Source: Aphanomyces cochlioides
Lineage: Eukaryota > Oomycota > Saprolegniomycetes > Saprolegniales > Verrucalvaceae
DNA: 64,000 nucleotides
Direction of reading: 5' to 3'
Assembly: GCA_019828595.1 (NCBI GenBank)
Contig: JAHQRK010000010.1
Location: 186,001 to 250,000, forward strand
The notes under the pieces are model-generated. The model searched no databases. It was given only the letters and a program-made list of their open reading frames with translations, and was not told where the DNA came from. The position numbers were made by a program, and so were the translations under genes. Shown piece by piece: positions 24,052 through 35,934 of the stretch. Each line of letters opens with the position of its first letter. Within the stretch, counting starts at the first letter, position 1.

Positions 24052-26247
24052 ATGGGCAACAGCGAGTCCGTCGCGTCGACGCGCATTTTCTCCGCGGAAA
24101 TTCCCGACAGCACATCGCTAGACTATGGCGCTGTCCGGATCGGTCCCGACCCGCTCCATCTCGCCGATCATACGTTGACGTTGTGGGAATTCTTCAAACA
24201 AGGCCTTGAAATGTCGGGAGATGCCAACTTCCTCGGCACGCGGACGCGCGACTCGAGTGGAAAAGCAGGACCATATTCGTGGATCTCGTATAAACAAGCG
24301 GAAGTTCGGATCGGACGCATCGCCACGGGATTTCAACAGCGTCTCAAGCTCAAGCGACAAGACGTTGTCGGCGTTTTCAGCAAGAATCGCGCCGAGTGGG
24401 TCCTCACCGAGTATGCATGCAATCGCATGGCGTACATCCTCGTTCCATTGTATGACACGCTCGGACCGACAGTCGTGCCGTATATTATCAACCACACCGA
24501 GATGCGTGTCCTCGTCTGCTCCAACGATTTGGTCGTCAAAGCGTTGGAAGCCAAAGCGACTGGATGCCCGACGCTAGAGTTTGTCATTAGCATGGAAGCG
24601 GTGCGTCCTCTCCTCTCGACAGCCACGCTAACTTGCGCCGTAGGTCACTCGGGAGCAAATCGACCAAGCAAATGCCGTCGGCGTCACGCTGCTCTCGCTA
24701 CAAGACGTTGAATCTGTGCCAGAGGCAACTGGTACGTCATTCCTAGCCGTCCATTTTGATCCTGAATCGATATAGTTCCACCATCGCCACCCACACCGTC
24801 CGATCTCGCGACGATTTGCTACACGTCAGGAACGACGGGCAACCCCAAAGGGGTGCTGCTAACGCACCGCAATTTAGCTTCGTCCGTCCGTCAAGGTCAG
24901 CTTCGCATGCCGATTGAATCGCATTGGATTCACATTTCGTACTTGCCACTATCGCACATCATGGAGCGCGTGTCCTGTGCTGGAATAGTTCGGATGGGCG
25001 CCGCGATTGGCTTTTACCAAGGCGATGTCCTGCATCTCCTTGACGACCTCCAGGAACTCAAGCCGCAAATGTACGTCGAATCCGTCATCTTCTGCGTTGT
25101 CTAACCCATCCTTTCTAGCTTTCTGTCGGCGCCACGGCTGTACAACCGCGTCTACGACAAGATCATGCACGGCATTAACAACGCCGGCTCGACGACCAAG
25201 CTCCTCTTCGACTACGCCTACGCGACAAAGAAGCAAAACTTGGCCCAAGGTGTTAACGAGCATTCGTTGTGGGATGCGCTCGTCTTCAAGAAGATCCGCG
25301 ATGTCTTGGGCGGTCGCGTCCAGCTCATGATTTCCGGATCGGCGCCGTTGTCGGCAAACGTCAAGGAATTCTTCAAGATTGCATTTAGCTGCCGCCTAGA
25401 AGAAGGGTACGACGCGCTCATTTCCTGCTGTCTTGGAATGTCCATCGTGTAGCTATGGCCTAACCGAGACGAGTGCGGCGGCGACGCTGTCCGGAGCGCA
25501 TATTCCCCTCGGACCGCATGCTGGCATTCCCATGTCGAACGTTCAAATTCGGCTGCGAGATGTCCCCGACATGAACTACACGAGCGCCGACAATCCGCGT
25601 CCTCGCGGCGAAATCTACATTCGAGGACCGTCCGTCTTCATCGGGTACATCGATCTCCATCTCCTCTCCATCGTGACGGTTGCTTCCGGTGTAGATATTA
25701 CAAGGATGACGCGACGACAGCGCAAGTCTTGTCGAGCGACGGATGGTTTGCCACGGGAGACATTGGTGCGTGGAATGCCGACGGCACGCTCTCCATCATT
25801 GACCGCAAGAAGAACATCTTCAAGCTTTCCCAGGGAGAATACGTCGCGGTCGAGAAGATCGAGAACATCTACGTCAAGAGTCCGCTCGTCGCGCAGATCT
25901 TTGTGTACGGCGACTCGTACCAGAGTTTCCTCGTCGGTGTGGTTGTGCCCGATCCTGACGCCGTTCAGTCGTGGGCTCAGCAGAAGAAGATCTCTGGCGA
26001 CTTGAAATCGCTCCTCTCTCGCGGCGAGTTGAAGGCCGCGATCATGGCATCCATGACGGAGATGGCCGACGAAGCGCGACTCTTGGGCTTTGAGCGCGTC
26101 AAGGACATCCATCTCCATCCCGAGGCGTTCTCCGCCGACAAGGACATGATCACACCGACGTTCAAGCTCAAGCGACCGCAGTTGAAAGCCTACTTCCAAG
26201 GCGAAATCGCCGTCATGTATGCTTGCAGCGCTGGAATAGTGTGCTGA
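24052..26247 (+). CDS. Long-chain acyl-CoA synthetase (AMP-forming fatty-acid:CoA ligase)
   Basis: Activates long-chain fatty acids to acyl-CoA through an acyl-adenylate, feeding lipid synthesis or beta-oxidation. Exons 24052-24600, 24644-24731, 24776-25070, 25119-25406, 25453-25644 and 25695-26247 join to about 654 residues, a normal LACS length. Motifs: P-loop YTSGTTGNPKG (exon 3), the GYGLTETSA motif across the exon 4/5 junction, DGWFATGDIG, and IDRKKNIFKLSQGEYVAVEK with the late catalytic lysine region. The N-terminus (MGNSES) could be myristoylated, which is inference. The 3' part from 25544 is duplicated as an inverted copy in the neighbouring pseudogene, including the last intron. The end of the protein (ACSAGIVC) differs from that copy. 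Confidence 0.94.
25544..26222 (+). repeat. Left arm of a 679-bp inverted repeat (3' part of acyl-CoA synthetase)
   Basis: Reads from CAAATTCGGCTGCGAG (25544) to the codon after VMY (26222). The reverse complement of 26399-27077 has exactly the same length and reads the same wherever I compared it, including the 50-nt intron 25645-25694. Identity stops sharply on both sides: codons upstream of 25544 and after 26222 differ between the copies. Confidence 0.9.
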
Positions 26248-26376
26248 TGCCGTACAGAGTAACGTTTATGTTCCTAACTACTGACTACATGATGCCACAG
26301 AGCACGACGATGTCGCCCGATGGAGATGAAGAGCTTTGCATAAGTTTTGAACATGGACCACGACATTACAAGACGA

Positions 26377-28580
26377 CTAACTAGCTGGAGCATAGTTGGC
26401 ATACATGACGGCGATTTCGCCTTGGAAGTAGGCTTTCAACTGCGGTCGCTTGAGCTTGAACGTCGGTGTGATCATGTCCTTGTCGGCGGAGAACGCCTCG
26501 GGATGGAGATGGATGTCCTTGACGCGCTCAAAGCCCAAGAGTCGCGCTTCGTCGGCCATCTCCGTCATGGATGCCATGATCGCGGCCTTCAACTCGCCGC
26601 GAGAGAGGAGCGATTTCAAGTCGCCAGAGATCTTCTTCTGCTGAGCCCACGACTGAACGGCGTCAGGATCGGGCACAACCACACCGACGAGGAAACTCTG
26701 GTACGAGTCGCCGTACACAAAGATCTGCGCGACGAGCGGACTCTTGACGTAGATGTTCTCGATCTTCTCGACCGCGACGTATTCTCCCTGGGAAAGCTTG
26801 AAGATGTTCTTCTTGCGGTCAATGATGGAGAGCGTGCCGTCGGCATTCCACGCACCAATGTCTCCCGTGGCAAACCATCCGTCGCTCGACAAGACTTGCG
26901 CTGTCGTCGCGTCATCCTTGTAATATCTACACCGGAAGCAACCGTCACGATGGAGAGGAGATGGAGATCGATGTACCCGATGAAGACGGACGGTCCTCGA
27001 ATGTAGATTTCGCCGCGAGGACGCGGATTGTCGGCGCTCGTGTAGTTCATGTCGGGGACATCTCGCAGCCGAATTTGCAATGTCGGCTTGGGAATGCCGA
27101 CGTGCGTTCCTGACGGAAGACCTTCCATTGTTGAGGTCGCCGCCGCACTAGTCTTGGTGAGACCATAGCTACACGAGGAGTGTCAAATGACAGCAGGGAA
27201 GGAGCGCGTCGTACCCTTCTTCAAGGCGGCAGCTAAATGCAATCTTGAAGAATTCCTTGACGTTTGCCGACAGCGGCGCCGAATCGGAATAGAGGACTTG
27301 GACGCGGCCGCCGAGTATTGCGCGTATTCTCTTGAAGACGAGCGCATCCCATACTGCATGGGTGAGGATGCCGTGGGCTAAATTTTGCTTCTTTGTCGCG
27401 AAGGCGTTGTCGAAGAGGAGCTTGGTCGTCGAGCCGGCGTTGTTAATGCCGTGCATGATCTTGTCGTAGACGCGGTTGTACAGCCGCGGCGCGGATAGAA
27501 ACCTAATGAGAAGAACTGACGCACAAGGATGCAAAGTCGACGTACACGTGGGGCTGTAGCTCTTGCACGTCGTCGAGGAGATGGAGGATGTCGCCTTGGT
27601 AGAAGCCAATACTGCCTTCCGCTTGAGTGATAGCGACGCATGTCATTCGCTCCATGACGTGGGCTAATGGCAAGTAGGACAAGTGAACCCAGTACGCTTG
27701 CATCGGGTTGCGAGTGCTACCATGGACGATGGCAGAGGTCAAGTTGCCGTGGGTCAACATCACGCCTTTCGGGTTGCCTGTCGTCCCTGACGTGTAGCAA
27801 ATCGTTGCAAGATCGGACGGCTCGGGAGGTGACGGCGGAACTATCAGAGGGTCAAGCAATGAAAATGGACGGAGGAATGACCTACCAGTTGCCTCAGGCA
27901 CAGACTCAACTTCGCGCAACGACAGCAACGCGACTCCGACACAGCTAGCTTGACTGATTTGCTCCCGAGTGACCTAAGACGCAAGTCAACTTGGCGACAG
28001 AGAGGAGGGGGAGTACCGCTTCCATGCTGATGACGACCTTCAACGACGGACATCCCGATGCCTTGGCTTCCAACACTTTCGAGACCAAGTCGTTGGAACA
28101 GACAAGAACACGCATCTCGGTGTGGTTGATGATATAAGGTATAGCCGTCGAGCCAAGCGTGTCGTAGAATGGCACGAGGATGTATGCCATGCGGCTGCAC
28201 GCGTGTTCCGTCAGGATCCATTCCGAGCGATTCTTGCTGAAAATTCCGACAACTTCCTGTCGCTTGAGTTGAAGACGTTCTTGAAGCCCAGTGGCGATGC
28301 GTCCGATGCGTTCGTTCGCTTGGTTGTACGTCATCCACGTATACGGCCCTGCTTTTTCCGTTCGCACTGCGAGTTCGCGTGCCGAGGTATTTGTCATCGC
28401 TGGACGCGCGCAATCCCCGGTTGAAGCATTCCCACAACGTCAGACCATGATCGGCATCTTGTTGAGGCTCTTGACAGACACGTATGCATCCATATCCAGG
28501 TTCTGCACTGCCTGGAATCTCCTCCGAGAACGAGCGCAGCGGACAAGATGCCGGCGATGAGAGGGTTGACGCGGCCGTGT
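26377..28580 (-). pseudogene. Inverted, probably inactive long-chain acyl-CoA synthetase copy
   Basis: Paralogue of the upstream LACS in opposite orientation with the same exon layout. The P-loop YTSGTTGNPKG is kept. Three lesions are visible. A run of five A (28357-28353, minus sense) replaces four in the intact gene, shifting the frame just before the KAGPY segment. The conserved glutamate of GYGLTET is lysine (YGLTKT, codon 27155-27153). No ATG is found where the intact gene starts; the matching region (about 28580) has a stop upstream. The 3' third is identical to the intact gene, but the 5' two thirds are diverged. The poly-A change could be a sequencing error, so a functional gene is not fully excluded, but the E-to-K change argues against normal catalysis. 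Confidence 0.75.
26399..27077 (-). repeat. Right arm of the 679-bp inverted repeat
   Basis: Inverted partner of 25544-26222, separated from it by a 176-bp spacer (26223-26398). It forms the 3' part of the broken acyl-CoA synthetase copy on the minus strand. Upstream of this arm the two genes are clearly diverged, so the arm was homogenised recently. Confidence 0.9.
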
Positions 28581-29551
28581 CCCAAGAAATTCAAAAATGA
28601 ACTTAACGTTGAAGAAATTCAGCAAACTTATTTCAACGTGACGTTACACTAATCATGACACCATCGAGGAGGCGCTGTCCACAGCAGTCTCCCAGTCGGT
28701 TGACAGCGCAACGAGAAGGATGGCGCGACGGTATTCCCTACGGAGAAACTGGAGAGAAGAGAGAGCAGGAAGATGACGACTTCAGCGCAGAATCCCTCTC
28801 ACACCGTCACTGTTCCAATCGGTATTGGAGCTACTTCGCAAATAGATCGAAGACTCATGCGTAGAGATCGCAACAATCGATAGCACAATGAGAAATCTTC
28901 ACTTCCATCCACTGGACGTTCGATTCAAGTAGGAAACAACAGTCGGTATCGTGATAATCTCCTGTCATAGCAAGTCTCAGGGACTCCGCCATCGTCGACT
29001 CTCGTGGTGAGAGGACCGCACATCGCGCTACAACGCTGGAGTTCTCGCATTCCCTGGATGTTTCTGTCGCCACTGGCGACTTGGATAGCGCGTCCGTAGC
29101 GATAAGATCTTCCCCAGAGTGATTTCGTCACTGGACAAACCGTGACGTTCCAAGAGAGACTACTCGGCTCCGACGGTAACGTGCCACGCTGCGAATGAAA
29201 GTTTCAAGGTAAGAGAGCTCTGAGTGTCAAGCTTCATGGCCACGGCAGCGCTTAATCGTTGCATGACTGAGCCTTGAACGTCTCATCATACTCCTATGAG
29301 GGACAACCTGGCATCTAGATTCCACCATGCCTCAGGAAATTCGTCCGCAGCGTCGAGCGAAAACGATCGCTACTTTGCAATAAGAAGGAGCTTGTTGTAG
29401 CCTATCAAGTGCAGTCGCTATCATGTCCTTGTCGGCAGAGAACGCCTCGGCATGTCCTTGATGCGCCAAGGATGGTCTTGGATTTGCAGCAAAGAGTAAA
29501 TGGAACTCTCGTCATTGCCGAGGAAGCGCGGTTTGAAAGAATTCACATTTT
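28581..29551. other. Intergenic region containing an acyl-CoA synthetase relic
   Basis: About 970 bases without a supported gene. The only recognisable element is the LACS-like relic at 29420-29466. The remainder shows short frames without motifs. Confidence 0.4.
29420..29466 (-). pseudogene. Tiny relic of a third acyl-CoA synthetase copy
   Basis: The stretch TCATGTCCTTGTCGG...GAACGCCTCGG closely matches the LACS region coding for PEAFSADKDMIT (plus-strand view at about 26477), with one mismatch over about 30 bases. It then jumps to a CATGTCCTTGATGCGC segment like the KDIHLHP region. It lies in the same orientation as the inverted pseudogene and suggests a former additional copy, now almost deleted. 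Confidence 0.6.
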
Positions 29552-32041
29552 TTACTCGACAACATTTGCAGGGGCGTAGAAGCGCCTCTGTTGACCATCT
29601 TCTTTCATGCCGTCGTCTTTGTCTTCGTCATATTGTTGCTGTTGTTTCGACTTGGTAGCGATCGTCGCTGCGGTGGCAAGACGTCGTGCACGAACGACGC
29701 CAGTGACAGCGACAGCGGCCAAGACGACCGCGGCGACCATCGCAGGGTAGATGATCTGTGGGCCAAAATAGTTGGGGCTGTCTGTATCGTACTCCTTGGA
29801 CCCGATAAACTTGGTACAGCGAGGACCTACGGGACAAACACATGAGCATCTCAACATCTCTCGACTTGGGTCGTACCGCCGTAGCCCGTCACGCAGTTGC
29901 ACCGATGCTTCTCGCAACGTCCAGTAGCTTCCATGGCAGATACAGCCAGACAGTCTTCGTCCGTGTTGCACGTCGCGCCGCCATCGACGCGGACCATTAG
30001 GTTCTTTTTGTCGGTGTACCATTTGATATGGCCATCAATCCACTTCTTTGTCGGATGCGTCGGTGGATCGCACCCGATGAACATGGTGCTCTTATCTTGG
30101 TAGACGCGAATGTAGTCGATCTCCATGTACATTGGGAACGAGTCGCAGATATTGTTGGTCTTGTTGTACTGCCACGTTCCTGGCGTTGGCTTGGTCGCAT
30201 TGCCACGGCATGGTCCCATGTCGGCGTTTGGCGGCGTCGCACCCCATGCTTTGGCGAGGGCGACATTGAAGATCAAGTACATGGGCTCTTCAATCATGAT
30301 CTTCTTGGGATTGCGGGGTTTGCCTGCTGGTGCTTGTGGTGGTGTTGTCAGTGCTGACGATGGGATTTCAAAGATCGGTTGATCTTCCAAGTTCCATCGG
30401 ACGTAGCCATTTGGACCCATGACCCTATAATGATCAACATGATAAGCCCCATCGATCCTAGCGTAGGGAAGCTTACCATTCGACTTGGTAGATGTAGAAT
30501 GTTGTGTATGCGTCGTGGCTGATGTCCCAGTTGACAGAGACAGCGTCCATTTGGTACTCAAAGCTGTCCATTTGCTTGGTGGGGGCGACGCCTTCCCTGC
30601 GCGGCGACGCGCATTTTTCATTCTTCGAGTCGGGATCGCACAAGAAGGCACCAATGTACCCGTTCGAGATGGGGAAGCACGTGCCTTCGTAGTTGATACC
30701 CCAGTGTCGTGTCGTCGATGTGTTGATCAAGCCCAAGTCGCCGTTCACGTCACGGGCGGCGCTCATTTGTGTCTTGTCGAAGACATTAGCGGTCAACAAT
30801 GCTGGATTTGCACGGACAGCAGCCACCTACGAGAAAGTTAGCACGGGGAATGTCGTCGATGTGGAAGCACGTACGGGTTCATAAGATTGAATTTCAGTCG
30901 ACACGGATGGACATCGATTGTTGGCTGCATACTTCATGCCTTGGTACCAACTCTTATAGCCACGAAAAGCAAACGCACTCGTGGGAGCGTCGGGGATGTT
31001 GGCGCCAGGCGTCGCACAGCCTTTGCCGTAGACACAGTACGATTCATCGGGTTTTTGGTACGGCAGTCGACGGTACTCATCAGGCATGCCAGGGGCGATT
31101 TGGATTGAAGATGAAATGGCTCGACCACCACCTTCCAAGATATCGATTTCAGGCGCGCCACGGCCTTGGTTCGGGTTGAGGCCAAAGCCGGGATTGGCAT
31201 TGCAAGCTGAGATCATCTGATGTGGCTCCAGCTCTGCGTCGCATTCGTTGTACGTCCACGGCCACATGCGCGTCGTGGAGGCTGTGAAGAGAGCGCGGCC
31301 AAGATTTCCCATGAGCCAAATACCGGGCCACGTCGGGTAATAATCAATGTCTTTGATCGTGTCGCGTGGGGTGAGCTTGTACTGTTGGCCGTTGTCCCAG
31401 AAGACCCCAATGGCATTTGGGTTCATCGTCACGCTCTTGTGTTCTTTGTCAGGGGCAGCGTTGATCGCCCCTGGGAGTTTGGCAGCGACTTCAATCAAGC
31501 CACCTTGGAAACAGAATTTATTCCATGACTGCATCATGCCGGCTGTGTAGTGCTAGGAGAATTACACAGAATGAGCTCGAGGAGAGAGGGACGATCGCCG
31601 TACCAATTGTGTGGATTCATACGCTGGTTTTTCCAGCCACTGGTTAAAGTATGTGACGTTCACGGCGCCTTCGTCGACGCGGTTGATGAGCTTGCCGTTT
31701 TCCGTGTAGACATTCGACACGTTGTAGTATTCAAGGGCGGCGTTCACACCATCGGGAATGTCCATCGCAGTCCACAAGTGATCTTTGCCAGCTTCAAACG
31801 TCCGTCCTTCAATTTCAAATTCATCGCTCATGACAAGATCCCACGTTGTGCCGCGGGAGTTCTTCTTTGTCAGGGCAGACGTGGGCGTGTCGACGTCAAT
31901 CCAAATGCCGACGCCAGATTTGGCAGGATAGCCGTCATAATCATAGTCTCGCGCTTGTGCCGCCTGCGACAAGAGCGCCAAAGCGATAGCTATCGAGAGG
32001 GAGTGTCTCCGCGTGTGTACGACCGGCTGGAGAGGCTTCAT
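29552..32041 (-). CDS. SKN1/KRE6-like GH16 beta-glucan synthesis protein, copy 1
   Basis: Predicted membrane-anchored GH16-fold protein acting on cell-wall beta-glucan. Exons 32041-31604, 31552-30875, 30826-30477, 30424-29877 and 29826-29552 join to about 762 residues. Order: a hydrophobic signal or anchor (SIAIALALLSQAAQA); a GH16/SKN1 domain with [16 protein letters not shown] and the E-x-D-x-x-E site ([10 protein letters not shown]); conserved YVRWNLEDQP and [13 protein letters not shown]; a Cys-rich EGF-like module (RCEKHRCNCVTGYGGPRC); a transmembrane segment (AAVVLAAVAVTGVV); and a short tail ending QRRFYAPANVVE. Compared with copies 2, 3 and 5 it lacks the intron before the ATPPNADMG segment. 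The start was chosen at the methionine that gives a signal peptide. Confidence 0.9.
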
Positions 32042-33446
32042 CCAAAGTGTTTTTACCTCGAATGATAGATGACGACGTCGACGATATGGTGACCCATTTC
32101 GAACATTATATCGGGTTGCACAGCCTATGCAGAAGTAAAAAAAGGACAATTAAAGAACGATTCGGAAACATTTTAAGACCTTATTTTGAATTTAAGATCT
32201 TATTCTTTAAATCCAGCACCATATGCGAAATACGTGCATCCTGACGAGACACAGGTCGAAAAAGGAGTTTTGAAAATTCAAAAAAACTATTTAATTGTAT
32301 TACCTTTGTAAATTTATATTTTAAATCGAAATTTAATAAGAAAGTATTGTGATGAGTCCGTCCGTGGTCGCGAGAGGTTGGTTTCGAGCAGGCGACATAA
32401 ACTCTTGACAAACTTTTTACAATACTTTGAAATCTTATTCCTTTCATAGTCAATACCCAATTCTCTCAAAATTTATTATTTTCGAATAGCTGTGCGTTTG
32501 GTTCAAAGTTTGGACAATCGGCGAATCCGTCCCATTACTCACGACGCCTGTATACTGTCTCTGAGAGATGTGCGCGGTGTTTGGTGCGTCGAAGCGGCCA
32601 AATCTACTCCAAACAGCGCGTTGTCGATCCCCATCCTTGGGTAGCAAAGCGCAAGTACGGTGCACCAACCTCGCTCCCGCTCCGCAGCCATCGCGATCGC
32701 TTTCGTCCGAGGTGTCCATGCGATTACTCACGCCGCCAACCAAGTTTGGAGAATCGAGGCACGACGCTCACCAGACGACCGCCGCGGAATAATTTCGAGC
32801 ACCATTTGCTCTACTAATCTCGTGGCCGACAAGATCTCCGGCGGGTGGATGTGGAGAGCGCTCTCACAGGATCTCCATCTCATGGTGATATTACACTCGG
32901 GTCGGTCAACATGAAGGGGGTCAACTTGGTGGCGATACGTCACTCAACCTGCACAGGATGTGGATAAGCTATCCATGGTGAGAAGATAGCGTGGCTTCAG
33001 TTTCCAAGAGGTCAGTAAGGACACATAGTTGTGACAGCGAGGATGGAAGATACACTCTTGCGATTGCAAATTCTTGGCACAGCATCGAAAGAGGACGCGC
33101 TTTCAAAGGCGGACGGTGCTGTTCTTGGAGTGCATTTACAGCTGAGATCATGGGGCTGCTCCTGGTCTCAACGACGCACATAGTACAGTCGTGGGAATCG
33201 ATCTGCCCAGCCCACATAAGTTGATTTCGATGGCGTCGTGGCGGGAATGGGATCGAGGCTGGCGCTTCCCCTGGTATGCCCTCCACATGATCCACCTCGG
33301 CGTCATGTGCTAGCAAGTGCCTCCAACTAGGTGTTGTCAATGAAGCCCTGCGCGGCGTTGCGCTTCCCAGCGAGAGAGACCAAACGCTCAAGGGAGCAGA
33401 ATGGAATAGATTAGCTGGCAGTGCAGTGGTGCCTTCGGAGGTTTCT
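32042..33446. other. Intergenic region between GH16 copies 1 and 2
   Basis: About 1.4 kb. The first 450 bases are AT-rich with TTTAAG/CTTAAA-type runs like those upstream of other copies. A minus-strand frame at 32969-33391 (about 140 codons) has no recognisable motif. No gene is supported. Confidence 0.4.
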
Positions 33447-35934
33447 CTATGAACTCGCTTGGTTGGATGGCGCGTAGAACCGTCGCTGTGTCTTTGCTTG
33501 CAAGTATTCTTCCCCTTGGCTATCTTCCGCTTGCTCTGTTTTCGTCGTGGACGTATTCACCTGCGCCACTGACGCGAGTCGTCGCTGTCGAAGGTACGAT
33601 GTCACTGCGACTCCAAGGATCACCAGCGCAGTAAGCGCCACTGGGTACGCCGGCTGGGGGCCAAAGTAGTTGGGACTACTTGTGTCCAGCGTCTTGCTCC
33701 CGAGATATTTTGTGCAGCGCGGTCCTACAGCAAGACTGTCAACTCGGTCGTTCTAGTCGCAGTGGCGATACCTCCGTAGCCAGTGACGCAGACACATCGA
33801 CGTTGGCTACAACGACCACTGGGGATGCCTAAACCCTTCGCGACACAGTCGTTGTCTTTGTTGCACGTCGCACCGCCATCGACGCGGATCAGTGGGTTCT
33901 TGTTGTCGGTGTACCATTTGATATGGCCATCAATCCACTTCTTGGTTGGATGCGTGGGTGGATCGCACCCGATGAACATGGAGCTCTTGTCTTGGTAGAC
34001 ACGAATGTAGTCGATCTCCATGTACATTGGGAACGAGTCGCAAATGTTGTTGGTTTTGTTGTACTCCCAAGTTCCTCGCACTGGCTTGGTCGCATTGCCG
34101 CGGCATGGTCCCATGTCGGCATTCGGTGGCTTCGCACCTAGAATTCCATTGTCAGCATATTCACCAGGAACTGTCAGTGCATTTGTACCCCAAGCTCTGG
34201 CGAGGGCGACATTGAAGATCAAGTACATGGGCTCTTCAATCATGATCTTCTTGGGATTGCGGGGTTTGCCAGGACCTGCTTGAGGAGGTGTCGTCATGGT
34301 TGCCGATGGGATTTCATAGATTGGTTGGTCTTCCAAGTTCCATCGAACGTAGCCATTCGGACCCATGACCCTATAATGATCCACATGATGAATTCCATCG
34401 ACTCAAGCATTAGGGAGCTTACCATTCGACTTGGTAGATGTAGAACGTCGTGTAGGCGTCGTGACTGATGTCCCAGTTGACTGAAATCGCGTCCATTTGG
34501 TACTCAAAGCTGTCCATTTGCTTGGTGGGGGCGACGCCTTCCTTGCGCGGGGATGCACACTTTTGATTCTTCGAGTCGGGATCGCACAAGAAGGCTCCGA
34601 CGTAGCCGTTCGCGATGGGAAAGCACGTCCCATTGTAGTTGATTCCCCAGTGCTTGGTTCCCTTGCCGTCGATCAAGCCCAAGTCAGCATTTGCGTCTCG
34701 AGCTGCGCTCATCTGTGTCTTGTCAAAGACGTTGGCTGTCAACAATGCTGGATTTGCCCTCACTGCAGCTACCTACGAGGATTGATAAGTACACTGTCAA
34801 CCCGATGGACTCCACCGGCTCGTAGGTTTGTATGTCAGCAGGCACGGATGGACAGCGATTGTTGGCTGCATACTTCATGCCTTGGTACCAACTCTTGTGG
34901 CCGCGAAAGGTGAATGCACTCGTGGGGGCGTCGGGGATGTTGGCCCCTGGCGTCTTGCAGTCCTTGCCGTAGACACAGAACGAGAAATCGGGCTCCTTTG
35001 TCGGCAGTCGACGGTACTCATCAGGCATGCCAGGTGCGACTTGGATCGACGATGAAATGGCAGCGCCACCACCTTCCAAGATATCAATCTCAGGCGCACC
35101 ACGACCTTGGTTCGGGTTCAACCCATAGCCAGGATCTGGGTTGCAAGCTGAGATAGCCTGGTGTGGTGCTAGATCTGCGTCGCATTCGTTGTACGACCAG
35201 GGCCACATGCGTGTCGTCGAGGCTGTGAAGAGCGCGCGGCCAAGATTACCGAGCAGCCAAATGCCAGGCCATGTTGGGTAGTAGTCAATGTCCTTGATTG
35301 TATCTCTCGGTGTGAGTTTGATCTGCTGGCCGTCCTTCCATTGGACTCCGAGAGCGTTTGGATTCATCGTCACGCTCTTGTGTACATTGTCAGGCGCCGT
35401 GTTGATCGCCCCGGGGAGTTTGGCCGAGACTTCGATCAAGCCGCCTTGGATGCAGAACTTGTTCCACGACTGCATCATGCCGCCTGTGTAGTGCTACAAG
35501 GAATCTCATCAGCGCACTTGCATGGACAGCGATGGACGTACCATTTGACCCGTTTCATACGCTGGTTTCTCAAGCCACTGGTTAAAGTAGGAGATGTTCA
35601 CTGGACCTTCGTCCACGCGGTTGATCAACTTGCCGTTCTCCGTGTACACATTCGAGACATTGTAGTATTCCAGCGCGGCGTTGACACCGTCAGGGATATC
35701 AAGAGCGGTCCAGAGATGATCCTTTCCGGCTTCAAATGTCCGGCCGTCGATTTCAAACTCATCGCTCATGACGAGTTCCCACTTCTCGCCCCGTGTCGAG
35801 ACTTTGGTCATGGCATTCGCGGGCGTGTCGATATCGATCCAAATGCCAACGCCTGATTGCGCGGGGTAGTTTTCATAGTCGTAATCAATGCTCTGTACTG
35901 CTTGGACAAGCAGGAAGACCCAGATGAGCTGCAT
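33447..35934 (-). CDS. SKN1/KRE6-like GH16 beta-glucan synthesis protein, copy 2
   Basis: Exons 35934-35542, 35493-34816, 34772-34423, 34370-34189, 34137-33772 and 33724-33447 join to about 748 residues. The signal peptide is MQLIWVFLLVQAVQS. The GH16 core carries [16 protein letters not shown] and the putative acid/base-nucleophile motif [10 protein letters not shown]. An EGF-like block (CSQRRCVCVTGYGGPRC) precedes a single transmembrane helix (ALTALVILGVAVTSYL) and a polar tail ending RRFYAPSNQASS. Extracellular or Golgi-lumenal catalytic domain with cytoplasmic tail is the expected topology. This is the six-exon form of the family. Its upstream region holds the shared module at about 36381-36660. 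Confidence 0.92.

Noticed and set aside
26347..27006. 220-codon plus-strand frame opposite the inverted acyl-CoA synthetase copy
   Set aside because: It is the antisense of the coding strand and appears again opposite the intact gene (25615-26199) because the two regions are an inverted repeat.
32969..33391. 140-codon minus-strand frame between GH16 copies 1 and 2
   Set aside because: No motif, no similarity to the neighbouring family and no signal peptide; probably chance.
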